64,000 bases of DNA. It comes from Pseudomonas sp. SID14000. Lineage in GTDB: Bacteria; Pseudomonadota; Gammaproteobacteria; Pseudomonadales; Pseudomonadaceae. Below the pieces are notes generated by a model. That model made no database searches. It was not told where the DNA came from and saw nothing but the letters and a program-made list of their open reading frames with translations. Numbering within the stretch: the first letter of the stretch is position 1; every line of letters begins with the position of its first letter. Made by a program: the position numbers and the translations under genes. Below are positions 8,387-18,330 of the stretch, piece by piece. The stretch covers positions 62,001 through 126,000 of the forward strand of contig NZ_NFZQ01000003.1 in assembly GCF_002165135.1 (NCBI RefSeq). Reading direction: 5' to 3'.

Positions 8387-8860
8387 ATGAAAGGCGACGT
8401 AAGCGTCATCCAGCATCTCAACAAGATCCTCGGAAACGAGCTGGTCGCGATCAACCAATACTTCCTGCACGCACGCATGTACGAAGATTGGGGCCTGAAC
8501 AAACTCGGCAAGCACGAGTACAAGGAATCTATCGACGAGATGAAACACGCTGACAAACTGATCAAGCGTATTCTCTTCCTCGAAGGCATCCCCAACGTCC
8601 AGGACCTGGGCAAGCTGCTGATTGGCGAGCACACCAAAGAGATGCTCGAATGTGACCTGAAGATCGAACAGAAAGGCCTGGTCGACCTGAAAGCAGCCAT
8701 CGCTCATTGCGAAACCGCTGGCGACTTCGGCTCGCGTGACATGCTCGAAGATATCCTCGAGTCCGAGGAAGAACACATCGACTGGCTGGAAACCCAGCTG
8801 GGGCTGATCGACAAGATCGGTATCGAGAACTACCTGCAGTCGCAAATGGGCGAAGAATAA
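8387..8860 (+). CDS. bfr: Bacterioferritin (haem-containing, BfrB-type)
   Basis: Iron-storage 24-mer subunit of 157 residues. Ferroxidase ligands are seen at Glu18, Glu51 and His54 ([12 protein letters not shown]), with further acidic/His ligands in [11 protein letters not shown] and [12 protein letters not shown]. Met52 in the same segment is the haem ligand of true bacterioferritins. AGGAA precedes the ATG at 8387. It is paired with bfd upstream, which reduces and mobilises the core. A bidirectional terminator follows. Confidence 0.96.
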   Translation: MKGDVSVIQHLNKILGNELVAINQYFLHARMYEDWGLNKLGKHEYKESIDEMKHADKLIKRILFLEGIPNVQDLGKLLIGEHTKEMLECDLKIEQKGLVDLKAAIAHCETAGDFGSRDMLEDILESEEEHIDWLETQLGLIDKIGIENYLQSQMGEE

Positions 8861-8874
8861 ATATTCGCCCCATG

Positions 8875-8901
8875 AAAAAACCCGCGATCAGCGGGTTTTT
8901 T
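8875..8901. terminator. Bidirectional terminator between bfr and grxD
   Basis: Six As, CCCGC, GATCA loop, GCGGG and six Ts. It is symmetrical and sits between two convergent genes. Confidence 0.9.
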
Positions 8902-8916
8902 CATGCTTGCCGAAAA

Positions 8917-9252
8917 TCAGGCCTCGGAAGCCTTGGCCTTGGCAACCGCTTCCTTGATCAGGGTTTGCAACTCACCCTTCTCGAACATTTCCAGCATGAT
9001 GTCGCTGCCGCCGACCAGCTCACCGGCTACCCACAGTTGCGGGAAGGTCGGCCAGTTGGCGTATTTTGGCAGGTTCGCGCGGATTTCCGGGTTCTGCAGG
9101 ATGTCGACGTAGGCGAACTTCTCGCCACAACCCATCACGGCCTGCGATGCACGCGCAGAGAAGCCACACTGCGGGGCATTCGGCGAGCCTTTCATGTAAA
9201 GCAGAATGGTGTTGTTGGCAATCTGCTCTTTGATCGTTTCGATGATATCCAT
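8917..9252 (-). CDS. grxD: Monothiol glutaredoxin Grx4 type
   Basis: 111-residue glutaredoxin with the CGFS active site (SPNAPQCGFSARA), which in this family ligates and transfers [2Fe-2S] clusters together with glutathione. The glutathione-binding segments WPTFPQLWVAGELVGGSD are present. ATG 9252 (MDIIETIKEQ) follows a GAGGTG ribosome site; 22 upstream in-frame residues look like non-coding sequence. It is convergent with bfr and divergent from nothing close. Confidence 0.95.
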   Translation of the reverse strand: MDIIETIKEQIANNTILLYMKGSPNAPQCGFSARASQAVMGCGEKFAYVDILQNPEIRANLPKYANWPTFPQLWVAGELVGGSDIMLEMFEKGELQTLIKEAVAKAKASEA

Positions 9253-9343
9253 GTAGCACCTCGGCTGAACTTTCCGACGCGGTCGTCGGCACGGTGACGC
9301 ATTGTAACGGAAAGCCAAGCAGCATGCTCGGCCTTACCGTTCC

Positions 9344-11452
9344 TTACGCGGCCTCTACCTGCACCGGTACGCCATTGAGGGCGGCATTGCCGGAAACCTG
9401 GTCACGCAGGCGCTCATCGGTGAGGTCGTTGGCGCTCACGCCAGGTTGCGCCTGGGCGATCTGCATGTGCACGCCCTGACGAGAATGACCGAAGCCATGG
9501 GGCAGGCTGACCACCCCCGGCATCATGTCCTCGCAGGCCTGCACCTCGACTTCAACGTCCCCTGTACGCGAGCGGATACGCACCCGCTGGCCGTCCTGCA
9601 GTTGCCGCTGCTGCAGGTCTTGCGGGTGCATCAACAACTGATGTCGCGGCTTGCCCTTCACCAGACGATGGAAATTGTGCATCCACGAGTTGTTGCTGCG
9701 CACATGGCGACGGCCGATCAGCAGCAGTTCGCCCGGCGCCAGAGGGGCTTGTTGTGCCAGCCGGCGCAGGTCGTCCAGCAGCACCTGGGGCGCCGCGTCG
9801 ACAGCCTTGCTGGCAGTCGTCAGGCGCGCAGCGAGGTTGGCGCGCAATGGTCCCAGGTCGAGACCATGCGGGTGCTTGTCCAGCGTTGCCAGCGACAACT
9901 GCCAGGGCGTCGCTTCGCCATAGCGCCCCTTGCGCAGGGCCAGGTCGATCATCTGCGCTGGCGCCGAGGTCGGTTTCAGTTCCAGCCCGGCGCGCTTGGC
10001 GAACGCTTGTGCCAGTCCAACGAAAATCTCCCAGTCATGCAGTGCCCCTTCGGGTTTGGCCAGGATCGCCCGGTTGAAGCGGGTCACGTTGCGCACGGCC
10101 AGCAAGTTGAACGTGCTGTCGTAATGGTCGTTTTCCAGCGCCGAGGTGGAGGGCAGGATCAGGTCGGCATGGCGGGTGGTTTCGTTGATGTACAGGTCGA
10201 TGCTGAGCATGAATTCCAACCCCTCCAGCGCCACATCCAACTGGCGGCCGTTGGGTGTGGACAGCACGGGGTTGCCAGCCACCGTCACCAGGGCACGCAC
10301 CTGCCCTTCGCCGGGTGTCAGCACTTCTTCGGCCAACGCCGCCACGGGTAGTTCGCCGCCGTACTCGGGCAAGCCCGACACCCGGCTCTGCCAGGCGTTG
10401 AAATGGCCGCCCGAGGTGGTCGCCACCAGGTCGACGGCAGGCTCGGTGCACAACGCGCCGCCTTCGCGGTCAAGGTTGCCGGTCACCAGGTTGATCAGTT
10501 GCACCAACCAATGGCAAAGGGTGCCGAAGGCCTGGGTCGAAACCCCCATGCGGCCATAGCACACCGCCTTGTCGGCTGCGGCGAAGTCCCGCGCCAGCTG
10601 GCGGATGTCTGCCGCGGCAATGCCACAGTGCGCGCTCATGGCCTCTGCGCTGAACGGCGCGATCGCTTCGCGCACCCGCTGCAGGCCGGAGACCGGCAAG
10701 TGCGAGCCACGCGCCAGACCTTCAGCGAACAGAGTGTTGAGCAAGCCACACAACAAGGCCGCATCCCCTCCAGGGCGGATGAACAGGTGATTGTCGGCCA
10801 TGGCCGCCGTTTCGCTGCGACGCGGGTCCACCACCACCAGGCGCCCGCCCCTGGCCCGCAGGGCTTTCAGGCGCTTTTCCACATCCGGCACGGTCATGAT
10901 GCTGCCATTGGAGGCCAGCGGGTTGCCACCGAGGATCAGCATGAAACAGGTCTGGTCGATGTCCGGGATCGGCAGCAGCAAGCCATGGCCATACATCAGG
11001 TGGCTGACCAGGTGCTGCGGCAACTGGTCCACCGAGGTGGCAGAGAAGCGGTTGCGGGTTTTCAGCAGACCCAGAAAGTAGTTGCTGTGAGTCATCAAGC
11101 CGTAGTTGTGCACGCTCGGGTTGCCTTGGTACACCGCAACGGCATTGCGCCCATGGGCCTGCTGGATCGCCCACAGCCTGTCGGCGGCCAGGGTAAAGGC
11201 CTCGTCCCAGCCGATGGCCTGCCAGTGCTCACCCACCCGCTTGTGCGGTTGGCGCAGGCGGTCGGGGTCGTTCTGGATGTCCTGCAGGGCCACGGCCTTT
11301 GGGCAGACATGGCCGCGACTGAACGGATCCTGGGGGTCGCCCTTGATCGAACTGATCAGTGCCCGACCGTCGTCGTCATGGCTGACTTCGATGTTCAGCC
11401 CACAGATCGCTTCGCACAGGTGACAGGCACGGTGATGCAGGGTCTTGGTCAT
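9344..11452 (-). CDS. Molybdopterin (bis-MGD) oxidoreductase
   Basis: 702-residue member of the formate dehydrogenase/nitrate reductase superfamily. The N-terminal cysteine cluster ACHLCEAICGLNIEV...GHVCPKAVAL binds 4Fe-4S; molybdopterin-binding segments include MLILGGNPLASNGS and AVYQGNPSVHNYG; the C-terminal dinucleotide-binding domain includes MHPQDLQQRQLQDGQRVRIR. There is no Tat signal, so it is probably cytoplasmic. The molybdenum ligand is not obvious to me; the candidate region is RFSATSVDQLPQHL. ATG 11452 has GAGG upstream; the frame continues another 59 codons without support. No electron-transfer partner genes are adjacent, so the substrate is unknown. Confidence 0.85.
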   Translation of the reverse strand: MTKTLHHRACHLCEAICGLNIEVSHDDDGRALISSIKGDPQDPFSRGHVCPKAVALQDIQNDPDRLRQPHKRVGEHWQAIGWDEAFTLAADRLWAIQQAHGRNAVAVYQGNPSVHNYGLMTHSNYFLGLLKTRNRFSATSVDQLPQHLVSHLMYGHGLLLPIPDIDQTCFMLILGGNPLASNGSIMTVPDVEKRLKALRARGGRLVVVDPRRSETAAMADNHLFIRPGGDAALLCGLLNTLFAEGLARGSHLPVSGLQRVREAIAPFSAEAMSAHCGIAAADIRQLARDFAAADKAVCYGRMGVSTQAFGTLCHWLVQLINLVTGNLDREGGALCTEPAVDLVATTSGGHFNAWQSRVSGLPEYGGELPVAALAEEVLTPGEGQVRALVTVAGNPVLSTPNGRQLDVALEGLEFMLSIDLYINETTRHADLILPSTSALENDHYDSTFNLLAVRNVTRFNRAILAKPEGALHDWEIFVGLAQAFAKRAGLELKPTSAPAQMIDLALRKGRYGEATPWQLSLATLDKHPHGLDLGPLRANLAARLTTASKAVDAAPQVLLDDLRRLAQQAPLAPGELLLIGRRHVRSNNSWMHNFHRLVKGKPRHQLLMHPQDLQQRQLQDGQRVRIRSRTGDVEVEVQACEDMMPGVVSLPHGFGHSRQGVHMQIAQAQPGVSANDLTDERLRDQVSGNAALNGVPVQVEAA

Positions 11453-11846
11453 GGCCGCCTCTGCCTTGTTGTAGAGGTTGTTGTGGAGAGTTGTCGAACA
11501 TCGACTATGCGCCCAGTCTCTACCACCGGCCAGTGCGCTTCGCGGCGTGAATCCACCGACATCAGGCACACGATTTGCGACAGCCATTTGCCAAATTGCC
11601 AGCAAGCCGTGTACAACCCTCTGTAGCAAATAAAAAACAGCACTGCCCGTCGGGTAAAGACACCCTTTGCAACACCCTTTGGTACTGGGCAGCTGTTTCC
11701 CCTCTTGGCTTCAGGCGACATTTACTTATAGTATTGCGCCTTTCCCTATTTCGTCCGCCCCGTGCGGCTTACGCCGCGGGTCACTCCCGTTGTCAAAAAA
11801 AACCATACGGTCGACCTGCATACCGTTGCAGATAAGGTAGTCAATC
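11453..11846. other. 394-bp divergent intergenic region (oxidoreductase / argF)
   Basis: No gene is supported. The right half is AT-richer and includes TTTACTTATAGTATTGCG near 11720, a possible promoter region for argF, and an eight-A run at about 11797-11804. AAGG at 11834-11837 serves as the argF ribosome site. I could not place ArgR sites with confidence. Confidence 0.4.
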
Positions 11847-12767
11847 ATGAGCGCTAGGCACTTTCTCTCCCTGCTGGACTTCACCTCCGACGAATTGCTC
11901 GGTGTGATCCGCCGCGGCATCGAGCTGAAGGACCTGCGCAAGCGAGGCGTGCTGTTCGAGCCCCTGAAGAACCGCGTACTGGGCATGATCTTCGAGAAAT
12001 CCTCGACCCGTACCCGCGTGTCGTTCGAGGCCGGCATGATCCAGCTCGGCGGCCAGGCCATTTTCCTGTCCCCGCGCGATACCCAGCTGGGCCGTGGCGA
12101 GCCGATCGGCGACAGCGCCATCGTGCTGTCGAGCATGCTCGACGTAGTGATGATCCGTACCCACGCCCACAGCACCCTGACCGAATTCGCCGCCAACTCG
12201 CGTGTGCCGGTGATCAACGCCCTGTCCGACGAGTCGCACCCGTGCCAGCTGCTGGCCGACATGCAGACCTTCCTCGAACACCGCGGCTCGATCCAGGGCA
12301 AGACCGTGGCGTGGATCGGCGACGGCTTCAACATGTGCAACTCCTACATCGAGGCGGCCAGGCAGTTCGACTTCCAGCTGCGCATCGCCTGCCCGGAAGG
12401 CTACGAGCCGGATGCACGCTTCATGGCCATTGGCGGTGACCACGTGCAAATTGTGCGCGACCCGAAGGAAGCCGTGCACGGCGCCCATCTGGTGACCACG
12501 GATGTCTGGACTTCCATGGGCCAGGAGGAGGAAACTGCACGGCGCCTGGCGCATTTCGCGCCTTACCAGGTCACCCGCGAACTGCTCGACCTGGCGGCAC
12601 CCGATGCCCTGTTCATGCACTGCCTGCCAGCACACCGCGGTGAGGAAATCAGCCATGACCTGCTCGACGACCCACGCTCGGTCGCCTGGGACCAGGCTGA
12701 AAACCGCCTGCATGCACAGAAGGCCCTTCTCGAATTCCTTGTAGAACCGGCTTACCACCACGCATGA
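11847..12767 (+). CDS. argF: Ornithine carbamoyltransferase (anabolic)
   Basis: Transfers carbamoyl phosphate to ornithine to make citrulline. The protein is 306 residues. Carbamoyl-phosphate site SSTRTR, ornithine/carbamoyl motif [19 protein letters not shown], and the C-terminal catalytic [10 protein letters not shown] are all intact. Length and the absence of other arc (deiminase) genes favour the biosynthetic enzyme. Its stop overlaps the next ATG (ATGA), coupling it to an ABC ATPase gene. Confidence 0.95.
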   Translation: MSARHFLSLLDFTSDELLGVIRRGIELKDLRKRGVLFEPLKNRVLGMIFEKSSTRTRVSFEAGMIQLGGQAIFLSPRDTQLGRGEPIGDSAIVLSSMLDVVMIRTHAHSTLTEFAANSRVPVINALSDESHPCQLLADMQTFLEHRGSIQGKTVAWIGDGFNMCNSYIEAARQFDFQLRIACPEGYEPDARFMAIGGDHVQIVRDPKEAVHGAHLVTTDVWTSMGQEEETARRLAHFAPYQVTRELLDLAAPDALFMHCLPAHRGEEISHDLLDDPRSVAWDQAENRLHAQKALLEFLVEPAYHHA

Positions 12768-13873
12768 GTCAACCCCTACTGCTCAACCTGCGCAACCTCG
12801 CCTGCGGCTATGGCGACCAGCGCATCGTCCAGAACCTCAATCTGCACCTGAACGCAGGCGACATCGGTTGCCTGCTGGGTTCATCCGGTTGCGGCAAGAC
12901 CACCACCTTACGCGCAATCGCCGGTTTCGAGCCGGTACATGACGGCGAGATCCAGCTGGCTGGCGAGGTCATTTCCCGGGCCGGCTTCACCCTGGCCCCA
13001 GAAAAACGCCGCATCGGCATGGTGTTCCAGGACTATGCACTGTTCCCGCACCTGACCGTGGCGCAGAACGTTGCCTTCGGCATCGCCAAGCACCCGCGCC
13101 AGGCCGAGGTCATCGAAGAGATGCTCGAACTGGTCAAACTGGGCGGCCTGGGCGGGCGCTACCCGCATGAACTGTCCGGCGGCCAACAGCAACGGGTCGC
13201 CCTGGCCCGTGCGCTGGCACCGGAGCCGCAACTGCTGCTGCTCGACGAGCCATTCTCCAACCTCGACGTAGAGCTGCGTCGGCGCCTGAGCCATGAGGTT
13301 CGCGACATTCTCAAGAGCCGCGGCACCAGCGCCATCCTGGTGACCCATGACCAGGAAGAAGCCTTCGCCGTAAGCGATCAGGTCGGCGTGTTCAAGGAAG
13401 GCCGCCTGGAGCAGTGGGACACGCCCTACAACCTTTACCACGAGCCGCAGACGCCGTTCGTGGCCAGCTTCATTGGCCAGGGGTATTTCATCCGCGGGCA
13501 GATGAGCAGCCACGAGGCGGTCAATACCGAGCTGGGTGAACTGCGCGGCAACCGCGCCTACATCATGGCGCCGGGCAGCTCGGTGGATGTGCTGCTGCGC
13601 CCTGACGATATCGTCCACGCACCGGGCAGTGCGCTGCGGGCGAACATCGTCGGCAAGAGCTTCCTGGGTGCATCGACCTTGTACCGCCTGCAGTTGCCGA
13701 CCGGCAGCCAGTTGGAGGCGATTTTCCCTAGCCATGACGACCATCAGGTCGGTGAGGATGTGGGGATTGCGGTAAAGGCCGATCACCTGGTGCTGTTCCC
13801 GGTGCCGGGCAGCGTGGCAGCGCAGTTGCCTCGGCAGGAAAACGGCGTGCGTCGGTACAGTTCGGCGACCTGA
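12764..13873 (+). CDS. ABC transporter ATP-binding protein with TOBE-like domain
   Basis: 369-residue ATPase of the PotA/FbpC (MOI/CUT1-like) type. Walker [12 protein letters not shown]-loop [10 protein letters not shown], signature [15 protein letters not shown], Walker [13 protein letters not shown] and switch His VTHDQEEAF are intact. The C-terminal 120 residues ([12 protein letters not shown] onward) look like the TOBE regulatory domain. It overlaps argF by four bases, but no permease or binding-protein gene is nearby, so the substrate (ferric iron, polyamine or other) cannot be inferred. It may serve permeases encoded elsewhere. Confidence 0.88.
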   Translation: MSQPLLLNLRNLACGYGDQRIVQNLNLHLNAGDIGCLLGSSGCGKTTTLRAIAGFEPVHDGEIQLAGEVISRAGFTLAPEKRRIGMVFQDYALFPHLTVAQNVAFGIAKHPRQAEVIEEMLELVKLGGLGGRYPHELSGGQQQRVALARALAPEPQLLLLDEPFSNLDVELRRRLSHEVRDILKSRGTSAILVTHDQEEAFAVSDQVGVFKEGRLEQWDTPYNLYHEPQTPFVASFIGQGYFIRGQMSSHEAVNTELGELRGNRAYIMAPGSSVDVLLRPDDIVHAPGSALRANIVGKSFLGASTLYRLQLPTGSQLEAIFPSHDDHQVGEDVGIAVKADHLVLFPVPGSVAAQLPRQENGVRRYSSAT

Positions 13874-13886
13874 TTCGAAACCCTGG

Positions 13887-14008
13887 GGCCGCTTTGCGGC
13901 CCTTTCGCGACACAAGGCCGCTCCCACAGGTACAGCGCACCATTCACGGGCGGCGTTGTACCTGTGGGAGCGGCCTTGTGTCGCGAAAGGGCTGCAAAGC
14001 AGCCCCGA
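13887..14008. repeat. REP pair between ABC ATPase and ybaK
   Basis: Inverted arms with GCGACACAAGGCCGCTCCCA (from 13906) and TGGGAGCGGCCTTGTGTCGC (from 13965), extended by GGCCGC/GCTGC stems outside. The spacer is about 40 bp. It sits between two convergent genes, where it may aid termination. Confidence 0.8.
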
Positions 14009-14014
14009 AAATTC

Positions 14015-14485
14015 TCAGCCCCGCCCGATCCCGGCAAACTTGCCCTGGGTATGCTCGGCCAATACCGCTGCCGCCAACTCTACTTCCAGCCCACGCCGCC
14101 CAGCGCTGACATGAATGGTTGCAAAGTTCTGCGCCGAGTCATCGATAAAGGTGCGCAGGCGCTTCTTCTGCCCCAGCGGGCTGATCCCACCCACCAGGTA
14201 CCCCGTGGCGCGCTGTGCCACTGCCGGGTCGGCCATCTCGCACTTTTTCACCCCGGCGGCATGGGCCAGGGCCTTGAGGTCCAACGTGCCCACCACAGGC
14301 ACCACCGCTACCAGCAACTCACCCTTCTCACTGCTCGCCAGCAAGGTCTTGAACACCTGCTGCGGGTCGAGGCCTAGCTTTTCCGCCGCCTCCAGGCCAT
14401 ATGACGCCGACTTGGGGTCATGTTCGTAACTGTGCACACGATGCTCGGCTCGGTGCTTCTTCAACAGGTCTAGGGCGGGGGTCAT
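14015..14485 (-). CDS. ybaK: Cys-tRNA(Pro) deacylase, YbaK family
   Basis: 156-residue trans-editing enzyme that hydrolyses Cys-tRNA(Pro) mischarged by prolyl-tRNA synthetase. The family blocks are present: [20 protein letters not shown], the conserved lysine region [31 protein letters not shown] and the C-terminal LEVEL. GGAG eight bases before ATG 14485 supports the start. It stands alone, convergent with the ABC ATPase gene. Confidence 0.93.
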   Translation of the reverse strand: MTPALDLLKKHRAEHRVHSYEHDPKSASYGLEAAEKLGLDPQQVFKTLLASSEKGELLVAVVPVVGTLDLKALAHAAGVKKCEMADPAVAQRATGYLVGGISPLGQKKRLRTFIDDSAQNFATIHVSAGRRGLEVELAAAVLAEHTQGKFAGIGRG

Positions 14486-14632
14486 GCAGGGGCTCCGGTC
14501 GGGGACAGCTCGGCGGCTACTTTAGGACAATTCCCACATCGCAGCCAGCGCACCTCAGTCGCACCCGTCTAGTACGCGGATCCGCACCTGAATTCAACAG
14601 ACAGTTCGTGACCGAGCGTTCACTTTCGACCT

Positions 14633-14678
14633 TTGACATCAGCGTTTCTTGTCTATATTTTTTCGTTTCTGAATAAAT
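14633..14678 (+). promoter_or_regulatory. glpF promoter with GlpR-like operator
   Basis: TTGACA (14633-14638) and TATATT (14654-14659) resemble a sigma-70 promoter, although the 15-bp spacing is short. A GlpR-like element at 14658-14678 (TTTTTTCG then TTTCTGAATAAAT) matches about 15 of 21 positions of the E. coli GlpR consensus and overlaps the -10 end, fitting repression of glpFK. Confidence 0.5.
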
Positions 14679-14766
14679 GGTGCACTTTTAAGGTGCATTT
14701 CCAACATCTGCCTGGGATCAACGGGGATAGACTCCAGGCTTTGCTGTCGAGCGCCACGCGCCTCAC

Positions 14767-14774
14767 AACAAAAA
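14767..14774 (+). promoter_or_regulatory. Crc/Hfq-type CA motif before glpF
   Basis: AACAAAAA exactly matches the AANAANAA catabolite-repression motif and is directly adjacent to the glpF ribosome site (GAGGT). In Pseudomonas such sites bind Hfq with Crc and block translation on preferred carbon sources. Confidence 0.55.
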
Positions 14775-14788
14775 AAACGAGGTCATAC

Positions 14789-15640
14789 ATGACGACTGCT
14801 CTACGCCAACCCACGCTGTCCAGCCAATGCCTGGCCGAGTTCCTCGGCACTGCACTACTCATCTTCTTCGGTACCGGCTGCGTCGCCGCGCTAAAGGTCG
14901 CAGACGCCAGCTTCGGCCTGTGGGAAATCAGTATCATCTGGGGCGTGGGCGTCAGCATGGCGATCTACCTGACCGCCGGTATTTCCGGCGCGCACCTGAA
15001 CCCGGCGGTGAGTATCGCCCTCACCCTGTTCGCCGGTTTCGACAAGCGCAAGCTGCCCTTCTACATGCTGGCCCAGGTGTGCGGCGCGTTCTGCGGCGCA
15101 GCGTTGGTCTACACCCTGTACAGCAACCTGTTCTTCGATTTCGAACAGGCCCACGCCATGTTGCGCGGTAGCGAAGCCAGCCTGGAGCTGGCCTCTGTTT
15201 TCTCCACCTATCCGCACCCGTCGCTGTCCACCGGCCAGGCCTTCCTGGTCGAAGTGATCATTACCGCCATCCTGATGGCCGTGATCATGGCCCTGACCGA
15301 CGACAACAACGGCCTGCCGCGCGGCGCCATGGCCCCCTTGCTGATCGGCCTGCTGATCGCCGTGATCGGCAGCGCCATGGGCCCGTTGACCGGCTTCGCC
15401 ATGAACCCGGCCCGCGATTTCGGGCCAAAACTCATGACCTTCCTGGCCGGCTGGGGCGAAATCGCCTTCACTGGCGGTCGGGACATGCCTTATTTCCTGG
15501 TTCCGGTGTTCGCACCGATCCTTGGTGCCTGCCTGGGTGCCGCGACCTATCGCGGCCTGATCGCCCGCAACCTGCCATTGGCAGCCGCCGTGAACCCTGA
15601 GACAAATGACAATCCCCAGGGCGATACTCAAGTCAATTGA
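14789..15640 (+). CDS. glpF: Glycerol uptake facilitator (aquaglyceroporin)
   Basis: 283-residue inner-membrane channel of the MIP family that lets glycerol enter by facilitated diffusion. Both signature NPA boxes are present: SGAHLNPAVSI and TGFAMNPARDFGP. The Arg after the second NPA and flanking Gly/Asp fit glyceroporins rather than water channels. Six membrane helices are evident. GAGGT precedes ATG 14789; the frame is open upstream but without family similarity. First gene of a glpF-glpK unit followed by glpR and glpD. Confidence 0.96.
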   Translation: MTTALRQPTLSSQCLAEFLGTALLIFFGTGCVAALKVADASFGLWEISIIWGVGVSMAIYLTAGISGAHLNPAVSIALTLFAGFDKRKLPFYMLAQVCGAFCGAALVYTLYSNLFFDFEQAHAMLRGSEASLELASVFSTYPHPSLSTGQAFLVEVIITAILMAVIMALTDDNNGLPRGAMAPLLIGLLIAVIGSAMGPLTGFAMNPARDFGPKLMTFLAGWGEIAFTGGRDMPYFLVPVFAPILGACLGAATYRGLIARNLPLAAAVNPETNDNPQGDTQVN

Positions 15641-15664
15641 CGCCGGCACCATGCCCAGCCCTGA

Positions 15665-17191
<1,527 letters not shown>

Positions 17192-17218
17192 TCCTACCTG
17201 ACAGGCGCTACACCACCT

Positions 17219-17258
17219 GTGGGAGCGGCCCTTTCGCGACACAAGGCCGCTCCCACAA
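17219..17258. repeat. Single REP hairpin between glpK and glpR
   Basis: TGTGGGAGCGGCC and GGCCGCTCCCACA form a perfect 13-bp stem around 14 bases that include CGCGACACAA. The downstream run is of As, so it is not a typical rho-independent terminator on the plus strand. Confidence 0.75.
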
Positions 17259-17390
17259 AAAAAGCGCAGCGCAGGCCAGAAGATCGATGCAGGGCCTTTG
17301 TCCCCGCGGCCGCCCCGATAGTCTACTGGTCGTCGTCCGCGTCCTACGGCATCATTGCAGCATTTGTCCGGCAGCCCCAAAGGACCGCCC

Positions 17391-18146
17391 ATGAATCTGC
17401 CCCCTCGCCAACAACAAATCCTCGAACTGGTGCGCGAGCGCGGTTATGTCAGTATCGAAGAAATGGCGCAGTTGTACGTCGTCACTCCGCAGACTATCCG
17501 CCGTGATATCAACCAGCTTGCCGAGCTCAACCTGTTGCGCCGTTACCACGGTGGTGCAGCCTATGACTCGAGCATCGAGAACACTGCCTACGCCATGCGC
17601 GCCGACCAGATGCGCGACGAAAAGCAACGTATCGCCGACGCCGTAGCCCAGCAGATTCCTGACCACGCTTCGGTGTTCATCAACATTGGCACGACCACCG
17701 AGTCTATCGCTCGGGCGCTGCTCAACCATCATCACCTGAAGGTCATCACCAATAACCTGCACGTGGCCGCAATCCTTGCCGCCAAGGACGATTTCGAAGT
17801 GTTGGTGGCGGGTGGCACGGTACGCCGCGACGGCGGTGTGGTAGGCCAGGCCAGCGTAGACTTCATCAATCAGTTCAAGGTCGACTTCGCCCTGGTGGGC
17901 ATCAGCGGCATCGACGAAGACGGCAGCCTGCTCGATTTCGACTACCAGGAAGTACGGGTATCCCAGGCGATCATTGCGAATGCCAGGCAAGTGATCCTTG
18001 CCGCCGACTCCAGCAAATTCGGGCGCAACGCCATGGTGCGCATGGGCTCGATTAGCCTGGTCGACTGCCTGGTGACCGACCAGGCGCCAGCCCCCGCTCT
18101 CACCCAGCTGCTGAACCAGTACAAGATTCGGCTTGAGGTGGTGTGA
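17391..18146 (+). CDS. glpR: Glycerol-3-phosphate regulon repressor (DeoR family)
   Basis: 251-residue repressor, close to the 252 residues of E. coli GlpR. The N-terminal winged helix-turn-helix reads [21 protein letters not shown], and the C-terminal sugar-phosphate-sensing domain contains the SIS-like [14 protein letters not shown] and [17 protein letters not shown]. Glycerol-3-phosphate is the expected inducer. AAAGGA precedes ATG 17391; 12 upstream codons are unsupported. GlpR-type operators are visible upstream of glpF and glpD. Confidence 0.94.
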   Translation: MNLPPRQQQILELVRERGYVSIEEMAQLYVVTPQTIRRDINQLAELNLLRRYHGGAAYDSSIENTAYAMRADQMRDEKQRIADAVAQQIPDHASVFINIGTTTESIARALLNHHHLKVITNNLHVAAILAAKDDFEVLVAGGTVRRDGGVVGQASVDFINQFKVDFALVGISGIDEDGSLLDFDYQEVRVSQAIIANARQVILAADSSKFGRNAMVRMGSISLVDCLVTDQAPAPALTQLLNQYKIRLEVV

Positions 18147-18182
18147 GGGCTGCAGGCGCTACACCTTTCAAACCGATCATCC

Positions 18183-18206
18183 AATATTTTCGTAAATGTT
18201 CATTTC
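18183..18206. promoter_or_regulatory. Upstream GlpR-like half sites before glpD
   Basis: AATATTTTCGTAAATGTTCA contains the half sites TATTTTCG and TGTTCAT in the arrangement of the GlpR consensus. It lies about 85 bp upstream of the main operator, which could allow looping. Confidence 0.45.
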
Positions 18207-18268
18207 ATTGTCATCTGATCAGTTTTTTCTATGAAGACTGACTGGCGACCGGCTTTCTGTTGCGCTAG

Positions 18269-18303
18269 TATTTTCGAAAACGAACATTAATGTTCATATT
18301 CGA
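18269..18303. promoter_or_regulatory. GlpR operator(s) before glpD
   Basis: ATTTTCGAAAACGAACAT (18270-18287) is a near-perfect match to the GlpR consensus WATKTTCGWWAWCGAACATMW. A second partial copy, AATGTTCATATTCG, follows directly at 18289-18302. The pair lies 28-62 bp before the glpD start and should repress it in the absence of glycerol-3-phosphate. Confidence 0.75.
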
Positions 18304-18330
18304 TGTGAACAGTCCCAGGAGGCCTTGCCC

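Larger units (their letters stand above)
14486..14788. other. 303-bp ybaK/glpF intergenic region
   Basis: Divergent upstream region with no gene. It holds the glpF promoter, a GlpR-like operator and an A-rich translational control site, each listed separately. Confidence 0.6.

Noticed and set aside
17219..17258. Rho-independent terminator after glpK
   Set aside because: The stem is strong, but it is followed by As on the plus strand, not Ts; it is better explained as a REP unit.
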